Shown here: in pieces, positions 14,218 through 21,539 of the stretch | Position numbering within the stretch: the first letter of the stretch is position 1 | How the letters are laid out: the number at the start of each line of letters is the position of its first letter | Source of the DNA: a virus | Direction: 5' to 3' (one strand) | Virus record (IMG/VR): IMGVR_UViG_3300047319_000210 | Location: 1-28,610 of that record | Length of the DNA: 28,610 nucleotides | Program-made: the position numbers and the translations under genes | Notes under the pieces: generated by a model | Database searches by the model: none | What the model was told of the DNA's origin: nothing | What the model saw: the letters and a program-made list of their open reading frames with translations, nothing else

Positions 14218-14595
14218 TCAGGCCATCGCGCCATTCCAGTGCGAGCCGCCCCCGCCTACCCTCACCCCGGCCCACATAAGCCATACGCGCCATTTCGGGA
14301 CGCCAGTCAATAGCGACGCCTCTTTTAGAACGGCGTCGGCTGTCGCCCGGTCTACCGGATGCGTGCTGTAGATGAAGTCGTGCACCACGCTGGCTTCGTT
14401 GGAAGTGCCGCCGGCTAGCAGATAGGCGATCGGGATGCGCGGGACCGAAGCCAGATCCGTGATGAAGCCAGCCGGGACCGTGAACGTCATGTTTGCGACG
14501 TCAGATTGATAGACGAGCGGCGCCGTGAGACGCCACAATCCGTCATCGCGCGGCGTGGCGTTCTCCATCTGGAGATCGGTCAGGAACTCGCTCAT
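14218..14595 (-). CDS. DUF1353 family phage protein
   Basis: This 125-aa protein contains FTVPAGFITDLASVPRI, HDFIYSTHPVDRATADAVLKEA and a C-terminal WRVWLMWAGVRVGG, the pattern of DUF1353. Members lie at the end of lysis/late modules in many phages; a lysozyme-inhibitor or structural role is not settled. It overlaps the lipoprotein gene by four bases. Confidence 0.78.
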   Translation of the reverse strand: MSEFLTDLQMENATPRDDGLWRLTAPLVYQSDVANMTFTVPAGFITDLASVPRIPIAYLLAGGTSNEASVVHDFIYSTHPVDRATADAVLKEASLLTGVPKWRVWLMWAGVRVGGGGSHWNGAMA

Positions 14596-15044
14596 TGCAG
14601 CGGCGCACCAGCGAGCGGCGTCGATGCTGCAACCGGCGCCGTGGCCGTGACAGCGGGAGCGAGGCTGATGGCAATGTTGAACGCCAGCATGCCAGTATCA
14701 ATCGCAGCGTCTGCGGCCTTGATCTTGTCAGGCGACAGCGACGACGAATCGACCAAAGACTTGATGAGCGGCAGAGTCGCATTGACGATCGACTGCAAGT
14801 CCGGTTTGGCAACCGACGCGCCGGCAGAGCAAACCTTGTCGACTGCGGGCTGAACGGTCTCGGTCAGCGTCTTTTCTGCGCCGCCAGTGAATACGCCGTC
14901 ACCCTTCAGGATGGCGATTTCGCCGTTAGCAGCGCCGCATGCGATGCTTACCTGCTGAGCGAACGTGAGCGTCGGGGCGCCGGCGCATGCACAGAGAGCG
15001 AGCGCAACGAGGCCAGCCGCAAGAGCGGCGAAAATCTTCTTCAT
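14592..15044 (-). CDS. Phage lipoprotein (150 aa)
   Basis: The N-terminus MKKIFAALAAGLVALALCACAG has a lysine pair, a hydrophobic core and a lipobox ending at Cys18 or Cys20. The mature part is alanine-rich and helical. Its place beside the holin-like and lysozyme genes suggests a lysis-related envelope role, but it is longer than usual outer spanins and the family was not recognised. Confidence 0.7.
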   Translation of the reverse strand: MKKIFAALAAGLVALALCACAGAPTLTFAQQVSIACGAANGEIAILKGDGVFTGGAEKTLTETVQPAVDKVCSAGASVAKPDLQSIVNATLPLIKSLVDSSSLSPDKIKAADAAIDTGMLAFNIAISLAPAVTATAPVAASTPLAGAPLQ

Positions 15045-15083
15045 TGGATGTGTCCAGAGAGTGCCGCGTCGCGGCGTGGGTGA

Positions 15084-15302
15084 TTACTGCGCGGGAGTTG
15101 CGGCTTGCTTGGCGGCGAAACGCGCGTTCACGTAGTTGATGGCAGCATGAGCGCCAGCCACCACGACGCCGGCGACGAGCGACGAAACGCTGGCGGGCAC
15201 CGGCACATGAAATGCCAGGCCGAGCGCCCATTCAATTGCGGGCATGAGAGTAGCGGTCGAGATCGCGACGCCGCCGGTGATGACTGCGGAATTTTGGGCC
15301 AT
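15084..15302 (-). CDS. Holin-like small membrane protein (72 aa)
   Basis: The protein has two hydrophobic stretches (about residues 7-30 and 37-56) and a charged C-terminus (NARFAAKQAATPAQ). The size and position in the lysis cassette fit a class II holin, though a different membrane role is possible. Confidence 0.55.
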   Translation of the reverse strand: MAQNSAVITGGVAISTATLMPAIEWALGLAFHVPVPASVSSLVAGVVVAGAHAAINYVNARFAAKQAATPAQ

Positions 15303-15310
15303 GAATGCTC

Positions 15311-15796
15311 CTATGCTGCGTGGTGGATGACTTCTGCGGCCGAGAACTGGTAGCCCTCTTTGCCGTACTTTTGCGCGATCCAGATGGGGAAAGGCAGCGC
15401 ATGCATGCCCTCATCTTTCCCGATGTGGTGCGCCTTACAGAGCAACATGCCGTTGACGGTCATGTCGTCGACAAACTGCGTCCAGTCGGTGAAGTTGTCC
15501 CAATCGAACGCCTTGATTGCAGCGCCCCATACGCCAGCATGCGCGTCGAGCTTGAAGCGGTCCCAATCGATCATTTCGGCGAATGAGCGCTCGATGGGAT
15601 GGTGATGCGCCTCGAGCGGATGGCCGCTCTGCTCTGCGGTCGCGTTGCAAACGAAGCACCGGCCGCCGTCGCGCGCGATCAATTGCTTGCGCGTGCGCTC
15701 GAATAGAGCCGTCGTCTTGCGTGGCTCGTGGCCTGGAATGTTGACGGCGACGGTCAACGTCTCTTTCTCTTCGTGAATTTGGGTAACGTCGGTCAT
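15311..15796 (-). CDS. HNH-like zinc protein in the lysis cassette (161 aa)
   Basis: The core has CFVC, then EAHHHPIER, and LLCKAHH followed by IGKDEGMHALPFPIW. This is an HNH-type metal site. I recall similar proteins in Burkholderia phages at this place between endolysin and holin. The usual annotation is HNH endonuclease, but no terminase is nearby and a role in packaging or lysis is unproven. A terminator lies just before its start. Confidence 0.65.
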   Translation of the reverse strand: MTDVTQIHEEKETLTVAVNIPGHEPRKTTALFERTRKQLIARDGGRCFVCNATAEQSGHPLEAHHHPIERSFAEMIDWDRFKLDAHAGVWGAAIKAFDWDNFTDWTQFVDDMTVNGMLLCKAHHIGKDEGMHALPFPIWIAQKYGKEGYQFSAAEVIHHAA

Positions 15797-15806
15797 GTGC
15801 GGGCGT

Positions 15807-15830
15807 AAAAAAACCGCCCGGAGGCGGCTT
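15807..15830 (-). terminator. Rho-independent terminator between endolysin and HNH-like gene
   Basis: On the - strand GCCGCC pairs with GGCGG around a four-base loop and is followed by seven T residues. It lies ten bases before the ATG at 15796. Confidence 0.8.
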
Positions 15831-15850
15831 GTCGTGGTGTGGTTGCGCGC

Positions 15851-16309
15851 TTACGCGTTGTCTGGCTTCATGAACAACTGGCGTTCGGCGATCCGGCGCT
15901 TGACGAGGCCGGGCAAGATACGGCCGGCCGCCAGATTCCATCGGTCAAACTGCGTAGACGCGCCGGCGTAGTTGCCGGCGTTTAGCAGTCGCAGAAGCGT
16001 CGACGCAATGAAATTGCCGATGCCGACGTTGAAGCAGAAGTCGGTCAGCGCATCGAACTGGTTTTGCGTGAGCGGAACCTTGACATTGGCGTTCACGCAC
16101 GCGGCAGCTTTCGCAAGGTCGGCACGCAACCATGCGTCGGCTTGCGCTTGCGTGATCTTCATGCCTTTGGTCACGTCTCGCCCCGTATGACCGTACCCGA
16201 TCGTCCAAGGCGCGTCGCCAGTTCCGGGGTCGGGGTACGACACAAGATCACAGCCCTCGAACCGCATCGTCAGGGCAACGCCGTTGTCGGAAACTGTGTA
16301 TGCGGTCAT
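15851..16309 (-). CDS. Endolysin, GH24 lysozyme (muramidase)
   Basis: This 152-aa enzyme should cleave the MurNAc-GlcNAc bond of peptidoglycan. The T4-type catalytic triad can be read as Glu18 (MRFEG), Asp27 (YPDPGTGD) and Thr36 (WTIGYGHTG). There is no signal peptide or SAR segment, so a holin is needed for export. The ATG overlaps the stop of the gene upstream (ATGA). Confidence 0.92.
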   Translation of the reverse strand: MTAYTVSDNGVALTMRFEGCDLVSYPDPGTGDAPWTIGYGHTGRDVTKGMKITQAQADAWLRADLAKAAACVNANVKVPLTQNQFDALTDFCFNVGIGNFIASTLLRLLNAGNYAGASTQFDRWNLAAGRILPGLVKRRIAERQLFMKPDNA

Positions 16310-16581
16310 TTGTCGGCCTTCATTTCAAGGCGGCGATCGAACTTTTCGTCGATCAGTTCAAGTTTCTTGAACACCGCGTCGATTGACACACTGAAGCGGT
16401 CGATGGCCTTCTCAAGCGCGCCCGACGTCACATATGTCTCCGCGCAATGCAGCTTGAAATCAGCAAGCGCCGTCTCCGCGCGCTCAACTCGGGTATGCAC
16501 GGTGCGAAACAGCCACCAGACGACCACTCCTGCGCCGCCGGCAGCCGCAAGCAGCCAACTGTTCAAAACGTTGAGATCCAT
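16306..16581 (-). CDS. Membrane-anchored coiled-coil protein of lysis cassette (91 aa)
   Basis: One membrane segment at residues 8-25 is followed by a charged helical region (HTRVERAETALADFKLHC ... KKLELIDEKFDRRLEMKADK). This resembles DUF2730-like phage proteins and also the plan of an inner-membrane spanin, though it is short for one. The ATG follows GGAAG directly after a terminator T-run. It overlaps the endolysin gene. Confidence 0.6.
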   Translation of the reverse strand: MDLNVLNSWLLAAAGGAGVVVWWLFRTVHTRVERAETALADFKLHCAETYVTSGALEKAIDRFSVSIDAVFKKLELIDEKFDRRLEMKADK

Positions 16582-16590
16582 CGGGCTTCC

Positions 16591-16616
16591 AAAGAAAAAG
16601 CCGCACTAGGCGGCTT
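16591..16616 (-). terminator. Rho-independent terminator before the lysis genes
   Basis: AAGCCGC and GCGGCTT form a perfect 7-bp stem with a five-base loop, followed on the - strand by TTTTTCTTT. It ends ten bases before ATG 16581, leaving the ribosome-binding site directly behind the T-run. It would stop leftward transcription from the tail genes unless antitermination occurs. Confidence 0.8.
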
Positions 16617-16639
16617 GGGGTTGCGATACAAAAAACTGC

Positions 16640-16668
16640 TTGCGTTTGCGATACCGTATTAGTATCCT
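16640..16668 (+). promoter_or_regulatory. Promoter with GATAC-N7-GTATC operator for the outer-membrane gene
   Basis: TTGCGT (16640-16645), a 17-base spacer, then TATCCT (16663-16668). GATAC (16650-16654) and GTATC (16662-16666) take the same positions as in the 4690 promoter. ATG 16710 follows about 40 bases later with GGAG. Confidence 0.65.
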
Positions 16669-16709
16669 TCATATCGTCATAACAACGAACGCAGAACGGA
16701 GCAAACGCC

Positions 16710-17546
16710 ATGAAAAACAAAGCCCACGTCATTTCGACATCTATTGGCCGCCGCAGGGGTGACGCGGCTAAAAAAAATTTGTGCGCCACGGATACTATCC
16801 AAGTATCCGTTGTGCTCGCGGTTCTGGTATGCGCTGCTATATGCCAAAGCGCGCATGCAGAACAGTCGTGGTTTCAGGTTGAAGCGGGACTAGGCGTAAC
16901 GTCAGCCGTCAAACTCGGCGATGGTATGTTCTATAGCAAAGGCTTTTCTCACGACACGCCGAACGGCAGTTACGGCGGTCGCGTTGGTCTCGTGTTCAAC
17001 GCCATTCCAGCGGCGCCCCGTTCATTCGTTCCAGGCGTGCGCGCGCACCTCGACTACTACAACTTCGGCAAGGTGAAGTGGTCGAGCGTGAATCCGCAGG
17101 ACGAGGCGGACTTCTCATCAGTCGGTCAACGCGGCGGCTACAACATCGCCACCCAGAGTTGCGTCGACGGCAATTGCGGCGACTTCCGGCGCTTCGACAG
17201 CACCGGCGGGATACAGGCAATCGCGCTGACCGTCGAGCCGTATTGGGATCTCGGCAGTGGCTGGCAGCTCGGCGTCGAAGCCGGGCCGGCGCTCTATCGA
17301 ACCACGTGGACAAGCGTAGCTACTGCAATGAACGATTCGGCACGCTTCGGCCCTACTGGCACGCAAGAGACGCTCAGCCACCAGCCGCATGTTCAGGTGG
17401 GCGTGCTGGTTGGCGCGTCCGTGAGCAAGGGGCCGTTCTCGGCGCGGCTCAACTATCTGAACGCGCCGGTCGGGTACAGCACGGATAAGGACACGCCGGC
17501 GGGGATCAAAGGCGAATGGATGCTTTCCGTCAATTACACGTTTTAG
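16710..17546 (+). CDS. Outer-membrane beta-barrel protein, probable lysogenic-conversion gene
   Basis: This 278-aa protein has a long positively charged N-region, a hydrophobic core VSVVLAVLVCAAICQSAHA and a cut site before EQSWFQVEAG. Alternating beta-strands follow and the C-terminus ends WMLSVNYTF with a terminal phenylalanine, the signal for barrel assembly. The gene opposes the surrounding late genes and has its own operator-promoter, so it is probably a moron changing the host surface. An intragenic palindrome (16789-16811) lies in its first codons. ATG 16710 has GGAG at good spacing; a later start is conceivable. No named family was recognised. Confidence 0.75.
   Translation: MKNKAHVISTSIGRRRGDAAKKNLCATDTIQVSVVLAVLVCAAICQSAHAEQSWFQVEAGLGVTSAVKLGDGMFYSKGFSHDTPNGSYGGRVGLVFNAIPAAPRSFVPGVRAHLDYYNFGKVKWSSVNPQDEADFSSVGQRGGYNIATQSCVDGNCGDFRRFDSTGGIQAIALTVEPYWDLGSGWQLGVEAGPALYRTTWTSVATAMNDSARFGPTGTQETLSHQPHVQVGVLVGASVSKGPFSARLNYLNAPVGYSTDKDTPAGIKGEWMLSVNYTF
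16789..16811 (+). promoter_or_regulatory. Intragenic perfect operator palindrome
   Basis: ACGGATACT and AGTATCCGT are exact reverse complements with a five-base centre; the inner GATAC-N7-GTATC equals the promoter operators. It lies 141 bases after the one at 16650, inside codons 27-34 of the barrel-protein gene, as an auxiliary operator would. Confidence 0.65.
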
Positions 17547-17583
17547 GCTAGAATCCTTGACTCCTGCAGAGGCGGACAAAAAG

Positions 17584-18285
17584 ATGGCGCAATTTCACTT
17601 TGTCGAAGATTACGAAGCATACGTTCGAGGTCTGATAAAGAATCACCCTATAGACGAAGCAATGGCGATGGCGGTTGGCGGCGGACCTTTCGACGGCATA
17701 GGCAACATCGAGTTGAATATCCTGAAAGAAGCCGGTCTTCAACCAGGCATGTCCATATTCGATCTTGGATGCGGAAGTGGCCGCTTGGCAGCGGCTCTCG
17801 CGAAGTCGGGTCTTGATCTCTCTTACACCGGCACGGACGTAGTGCAAGAGCTTCTTGACTATGCCAGTGAAATATCGCCTTCGAACTATCGCTTTATCCG
17901 TCATCCCCAAATTTCCGTTCCAGTCGAATCGTCGTCCGTCGACATCACATGTGCCTTCAGCGTCTTCACGCACTTGCTGCATCATGAGACGTACATGTAT
18001 CTGACCGACATGCATCGTGCCTTGAAGGTGGGCGGTCTGGTCGTTTTCTCGTTCCTTGAGTACGCTGATCCAGCACATTGGGACGTAATGGAATACACGC
18101 TCGATAAGCAGCGTGACGCCGAACAGATTCCTTTGAACACGTTCATTGAGCGCACTGTGATCGATACGTGGGCGCGGCGTCTTGGTTTCGAAGTGAAGCA
18201 GATCATGAACGGTGGGCATCGTCCCAATGGAGGTGAGCCTTTGGGACAGGCCGTATGCGTGCTTAGCAAGACGCATCCTCGCTAA
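17584..18285 (+). CDS. Class I SAM-dependent methyltransferase (233 aa)
   Basis: The SAM-binding motif I FDLGCGSGRLAAALA lies near residues 57-71, and a Methyltransf_11/25-like fold follows (TGTDVVQELLDYA; VDITCAFSVFTHLLHHETYMYLTDMHRALKVGGLVVFSF). The substrate is unknown; small molecules, lipids or glycans are possible. ATG 17584 with AGAGG upstream is preferred to TTG 17557. It follows the barrel protein in the same direction, so both may form one conversion cassette. It is convergent with the gene at 18313. Confidence 0.82.
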   Translation: MAQFHFVEDYEAYVRGLIKNHPIDEAMAMAVGGGPFDGIGNIELNILKEAGLQPGMSIFDLGCGSGRLAAALAKSGLDLSYTGTDVVQELLDYASEISPSNYRFIRHPQISVPVESSSVDITCAFSVFTHLLHHETYMYLTDMHRALKVGGLVVFSFLEYADPAHWDVMEYTLDKQRDAEQIPLNTFIERTVIDTWARRLGFEVKQIMNGGHRPNGGEPLGQAVCVLSKTHPR

Positions 18286-18312
18286 GAACTACAAACCGGT
18301 GGGCGCGTCCTC

Positions 18313-18498
18313 CTAGTCCGGTCCCGGCAAGTACGGCTGAATCCAATCCGGTTGCGAATCGTAGTAGGCCTTCCAACGCGGATCAGTTGATTCGACCGTA
18401 CCGTAATTAGAAAAGCTGGCCAGGTCTTGAGGACCTCCGAAATAGGTAACGATGACTTCTTCCGCGTCATCGGCAAATTGAACGCTTATGGTCGTCAT
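18313..18498 (-). CDS. Small acidic protein after the tail fibre (61 aa)
   Basis: This 61-aa protein starts two bases after the tail-fibre stop. It is acidic with WKAYYDSQPDWIQPYLPGPD at the end. Its place is that of a tail-fibre assembly or accessory protein, but no family was recognised. Confidence 0.6.
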   Translation of the reverse strand: MTTISVQFADDAEEVIVTYFGGPQDLASFSNYGTVESTDPRWKAYYDSQPDWIQPYLPGPD

Positions 18499-18500
18499 GA

Positions 18501-19943
18501 TCAGAATGTGTACCCGCTCACGTAAATAATGGAGACCGGCGTTCCTGTCCCTGACAGGTTTTTGTAGTAGACGGTCTGGGAGGTCATTATTGGGAAATTG
18601 CTGATCGGCGAGAAGTTACCCTGGTTGGCCACAGAGGCACTGTTCGATATAACCATGTTGCCGATTTCATTCGTTGCATCGGCAGAAAGGTTCAACGAGT
18701 TGATTGACGACCCATTGGCGTTGCAGTTGGCCGACGCGGTACCACTCCACGTTTTTGCATTTTTCGGAACTGCCGACGCAAGCGAGAGCGCCGCGTATGC
18801 TGCTTGTGATGCGGTCGAATTCAACACATTTAAAGTCGCCGTAGAAACTAGACGGTCGCTCTGAATGCATGGGACGATCTGTCCGCTCGAGTTCGTGCGG
18901 ACTATGCTCACGAGCGCATTAGCCGTATAACCAGCCGGCATGTTCGCGCCACCATACACGTTCGGCGCTGCCGCGGCGGTTGCATTCGTCGCCAGAAGTG
19001 CTGCTGTCGCCGTCGTCGGATTGTAGATCGCATACAGCGCGACATAGCCCGATACCGGAGCCGAGCCAGTGTCCATCCCGCCCGCGCCAGTCGTCGCGAG
19101 GTTGATCGTCTTGCTGAAGTTCGGGAGGATGTATGGCTGACCGTTGAGCGCACTCGCAACGACGATCTGGTCTGCCGTAAGCGTTGCCGTGGCAGATGCT
19201 GCGGTAACGCTCATCGCTAGGTTGCGCACCGAGCCAACAGGCGTCGAAAACATCTGCTGCGCCTGGTTCAGCGTCACACAAGCTTGAATTTGGGCAAGCA
19301 GGCTTGCCGTCAAGAACGGTGCGCCGCTGTACTGGCTGATGTTGGCCGACGTGATAGTCGATGCGCCGAACGGCACAGTGACGACCCACAAGCCATTGAA
19401 ACCAGCGTCAGGCGTGGGCGTGATCTGCGAGCCGGTCGTGGCTGCGACGCCGGCCTTCAACTGAAGCTGCACCGTGTTGTCGCGGTACGTGGTGTTCGAC
19501 GTGCCAGTTCCGTTCGGACCGGAGTACGCTTGGGCAGGATTCGAAGCGTTGTAATAGGGCAGAACGGTCGAGCCGCCGTCCACTTCCTGAAACGCGCCCT
19601 GCACGAGGTAGTTGATCGAGAATCCGGCAGTCGTCGGCGCCGGGCAGGAGAAATTCTGCGCGGCGAGCAAGATGCCCTGCTTGACGAGAGGCGTTGCATC
19701 GGCGTTCAGCGACGAGTAAGCGCCGGTGTCGGTCGATTGCAACGAGTACGCGCGACCCGGATTGACGTTGACGGTCATGCCGGCCGGAGCCGTAGGCACA
19801 CAGCCGAGGCCAGAGAACAACGTCGACGTGCCGATCATGTCTTGCAGGACGTGACCGATGGCGATCATGACATTCTTGTTCGTGTTTAAAATGTCGACTT
19901 CCAGCGGCACCTGGCCGGCGAATACTTGAACGCGTTTAATGAT
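18501..19943 (-). CDS. Tail fibre protein with non-standard start codon
   Basis: This is a tail fibre or distal tail protein of about 480 aa. The N-terminal segment IKRVQVFAGQVPLEVDILNTNKNVMIAIGHVLQDMIGTSTLFSGLGCVPTAP matches phage fibres that attach to the baseplate; the rest is rich in Ala, Thr, Ser and Asn, as in fibres. The expected start codon reads ATC (19943-19941) or ATT (19940-19938) behind GGGAG; no ATG, GTG or TTG is there. The nearest in-frame ATG (19991) lies beyond a terminator, directly after the homing endonuclease stop. The longer frame to 20054 overlaps that gene and is unlikely. Confidence 0.75.
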   Translation of the reverse strand: MIKRVQVFAGQVPLEVDILNTNKNVMIAIGHVLQDMIGTSTLFSGLGCVPTAPAGMTVNVNPGRAYSLQSTDTGAYSSLNADATPLVKQGILLAAQNFSCPAPTTAGFSINYLVQGAFQEVDGGSTVLPYYNASNPAQAYSGPNGTGTSNTTYRDNTVQLQLKAGVAATTGSQITPTPDAGFNGLWVVTVPFGASTITSANISQYSGAPFLTASLLAQIQACVTLNQAQQMFSTPVGSVRNLAMSVTAASATATLTADQIVVASALNGQPYILPNFSKTINLATTGAGGMDTGSAPVSGYVALYAIYNPTTATAALLATNATAAAAPNVYGGANMPAGYTANALVSIVRTNSSGQIVPCIQSDRLVSTATLNVLNSTASQAAYAALSLASAVPKNAKTWSGTASANCNANGSSINSLNLSADATNEIGNMVISNSASVANQGNFSPISNFPIMTSQTVYYKNLSGTGTPVSIIYVSGYTF

Positions 19944-19952
19944 CGTGCTCCC

Positions 19953-19981
19953 AAAAAAAGAAAAGCCGCCAGAAAGGCGGC
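19953..19981 (-). terminator. Rho-independent terminator before the tail fibre
   Basis: GCCGCC and GGCGGC form a perfect 6-bp stem with a five-base loop; on the - strand TTTTCTTTTTTT follows. It lies between the homing endonuclease stop and the GGGAG of the tail-fibre gene. Confidence 0.8.
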
Positions 19982-19996
19982 CAATTTGCATGCTGT

Positions 19997-20800
19997 TTAT
20001 CTTTTGCGACGGACAACGAGCAGCGGCGTCGAGAGCGCTCGTTCCACACTCCATCCCGCTTCAATTCGCTTCTTTAGAGTGGCGTAAGCAATGCCCGTCG
20101 ATTCAGACCACTGCATCCACGTCTTCACCTCGCCGTTGAACTCAACAGGTACGCCACCCTCACCGAATTGATTGCGGCCTAGGACCGCTGGGATAGTGAG
20201 CGTCTTTTCTATATCCCATCCGAGCTTGATGCGAGTTTCTATAGCGCCCCTGCTGATCCCTGTCTTTGCGGACCATTGGGCAACGTTCAGGCGCTCACCT
20301 TGCCACTCAAGGATTACTGAATCCTGCTTGTTGTTGACCTGTTCATCGTCAGTGGCCCAACGGCAATTGCTTGGCGAGTACCCTGCGTTGACGTCAAGTC
20401 GATCTAGCGTCATTCCATCTGGCCTGTCGCCCATGTCTGCATAGAAGAACTCGAAGCCAGCACGCCATCGATCGCAAACCGTTATGCCGCGGCCGCCGTA
20501 CTGTTGGTATGTGCGCTGCCTCTCGTTATAGCAGCGAGTCATCATCGCGTGATAGCTGCGCCACGCTGGCGTTCTGCTTTTCCCGTGCGTGACGTTTCCT
20601 GCTCGCTTCATGGTGCGTCTATGGCACCCGCATGACATCGTTTTCCCAACGGCTACGAGATAGCACTGTATTTCTTTTTCGACGCCGCAATCGCACCTGA
20701 ATCGCGCATACAGCCGGTAGTTATCGCGGCGGTACGACTCTCCAATTGCGACGAGTTTATTGAATCGCGCCCCGATTGGGGTAGAATTTGAATCAGCCAT
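19997..20800 (-). CDS. Homing endonuclease-like protein with duplicated C-terminal DNA-binding repeats
   Basis: This 267-aa protein has zinc-type CDC (36-38) and CGC (57-59) pairs, then HGKSRTPAWRSYHAMMTRCYN ... YGGRGITVCDRW ... DMGDRPDGMTLDRLDVNAGYSPSNCRWAT, a pattern of stand-alone phage HNH-related nucleases. Two C-terminal repeats (about 163-207 and 220-262) share W-S-x-x-T-G-I and a GW-x-E-x-x-L-x-x-P end and probably bind DNA. It is inserted between the baseplate and tail-fibre genes. The residues look intact. Confidence 0.8.
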   Translation of the reverse strand: MADSNSTPIGARFNKLVAIGESYRRDNYRLYARFRCDCGVEKEIQCYLVAVGKTMSCGCHRRTMKRAGNVTHGKSRTPAWRSYHAMMTRCYNERQRTYQQYGGRGITVCDRWRAGFEFFYADMGDRPDGMTLDRLDVNAGYSPSNCRWATDDEQVNNKQDSVILEWQGERLNVAQWSAKTGISRGAIETRIKLGWDIEKTLTIPAVLGRNQFGEGGVPVEFNGEVKTWMQWSESTGIAYATLKKRIEAGWSVERALSTPLLVVRRKR

Positions 20801-20873
20801 GTTGACCTCTCGTACAGGTTGGCTTGGTTAGGGAGGCCCGCTCGTGTTAGCGCACGTCGGGCCTTCCGCTATT
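20801..20873 (-). promoter_or_regulatory. Structured leader of the homing endonuclease gene
   Basis: A hairpin at 20835-20863 pairs GGCCCG with CGGGCC outside and CGTG with CACG inside around a six-base loop. A second small hairpin (ACCT with AGGT) would cover the AGAGG ribosome-binding site before ATG 20800. No T-run follows on the - strand. Such a leader could delay nuclease translation. Confidence 0.45.
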
Positions 20874-21539
20874 TTACGACGATATTCTCATCCAAGCTAT
20901 AGTCCCCGCGGGGATAACTGAGGCCACGGCCGCATATATGTCGGCGTCTGTGACCGACTGCTGAACCTGACTCAGGTCTGCATACTCTCCGCGCGAAGCG
21001 GTGCTGTATCCCGATGGCGAACTGCCGTAGCCAGCGACGAACGGGATTCCCGTTCCAGATGGCCGGTACGCAGTCACGAACGCCTGATACTGGTGCAGCA
21101 GCGAACCGTAAGCGCCGTTGATTCCGTAGCCGGTCGTTGGGATGCCGTAGCCTCCAGTATCGAGCGGCCGGCGCGGCTCCACGATGAGCGGCGCGCGTCC
21201 TGTCAGCGTCGTCAGCACTTGCACGACTGCCTTGCGCGTCGCGCGTTCGCGGAACAGGTTCACCGTGATCCGGTTGCGAAACGCGGTGTCGCTCTCGCCA
21301 GTCTTGCGCGGCAGAGTCGTGCCGAAGAAGTCGGCCGATATGATGTCGAGCCAGCCGTCCGTCGCCGTCGCAATGCGCAACTGGAGCCGCGCGTATGAAA
21401 GCACCGCGTAGACGTTCGCGAAGATGGCCGCGAAGCCTGTCAGCAGCGCCGTCAGGATTGGCGGTGCATCGCCGAACCAGCCGCGCGGCAGGAGCGCTTG
21501 CAAGCGCCCCAACATGTCCTGCTGATCGCCAGTCGCCAT
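20874..21539 (-). CDS. Baseplate/tail protein, gpI or DUF2612-like (221 aa)
   Basis: The protein begins LGRLQALLPRGWFGDAPP and contains GWLDIISADFFGTTLPRKTGESDTAFRNRI and LTTLTGRAP, as in proteins that link the baseplate J ring to the tail fibres. Its start overlaps the baseplate J stop by one base. It ends just before the homing endonuclease leader. Confidence 0.78.
   Translation of the reverse strand: MATGDQQDMLGRLQALLPRGWFGDAPPILTALLTGFAAIFANVYAVLSYARLQLRIATATDGWLDIISADFFGTTLPRKTGESDTAFRNRITVNLFRERATRKAVVQVLTTLTGRAPLIVEPRRPLDTGGYGIPTTGYGINGAYGSLLHQYQAFVTAYRPSGTGIPFVAGYGSSPSGYSTASRGEYADLSQVQQSVTDADIYAAVASVIPAGTIAWMRISS

Noticed and set aside
17548-18276. 242-codon open frame on - opposite the SAM methyltransferase
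   Set aside because: The + strand carries a full SAM motif and fold; the - frame has no domain or ribosome-binding site.
20821-20870. Rho-independent terminator on + at 20835-20863
   Set aside because: The stem is strong but the bases after it on either strand lack a proper T-run, and no + transcript is expected here; it is described as a leader hairpin.
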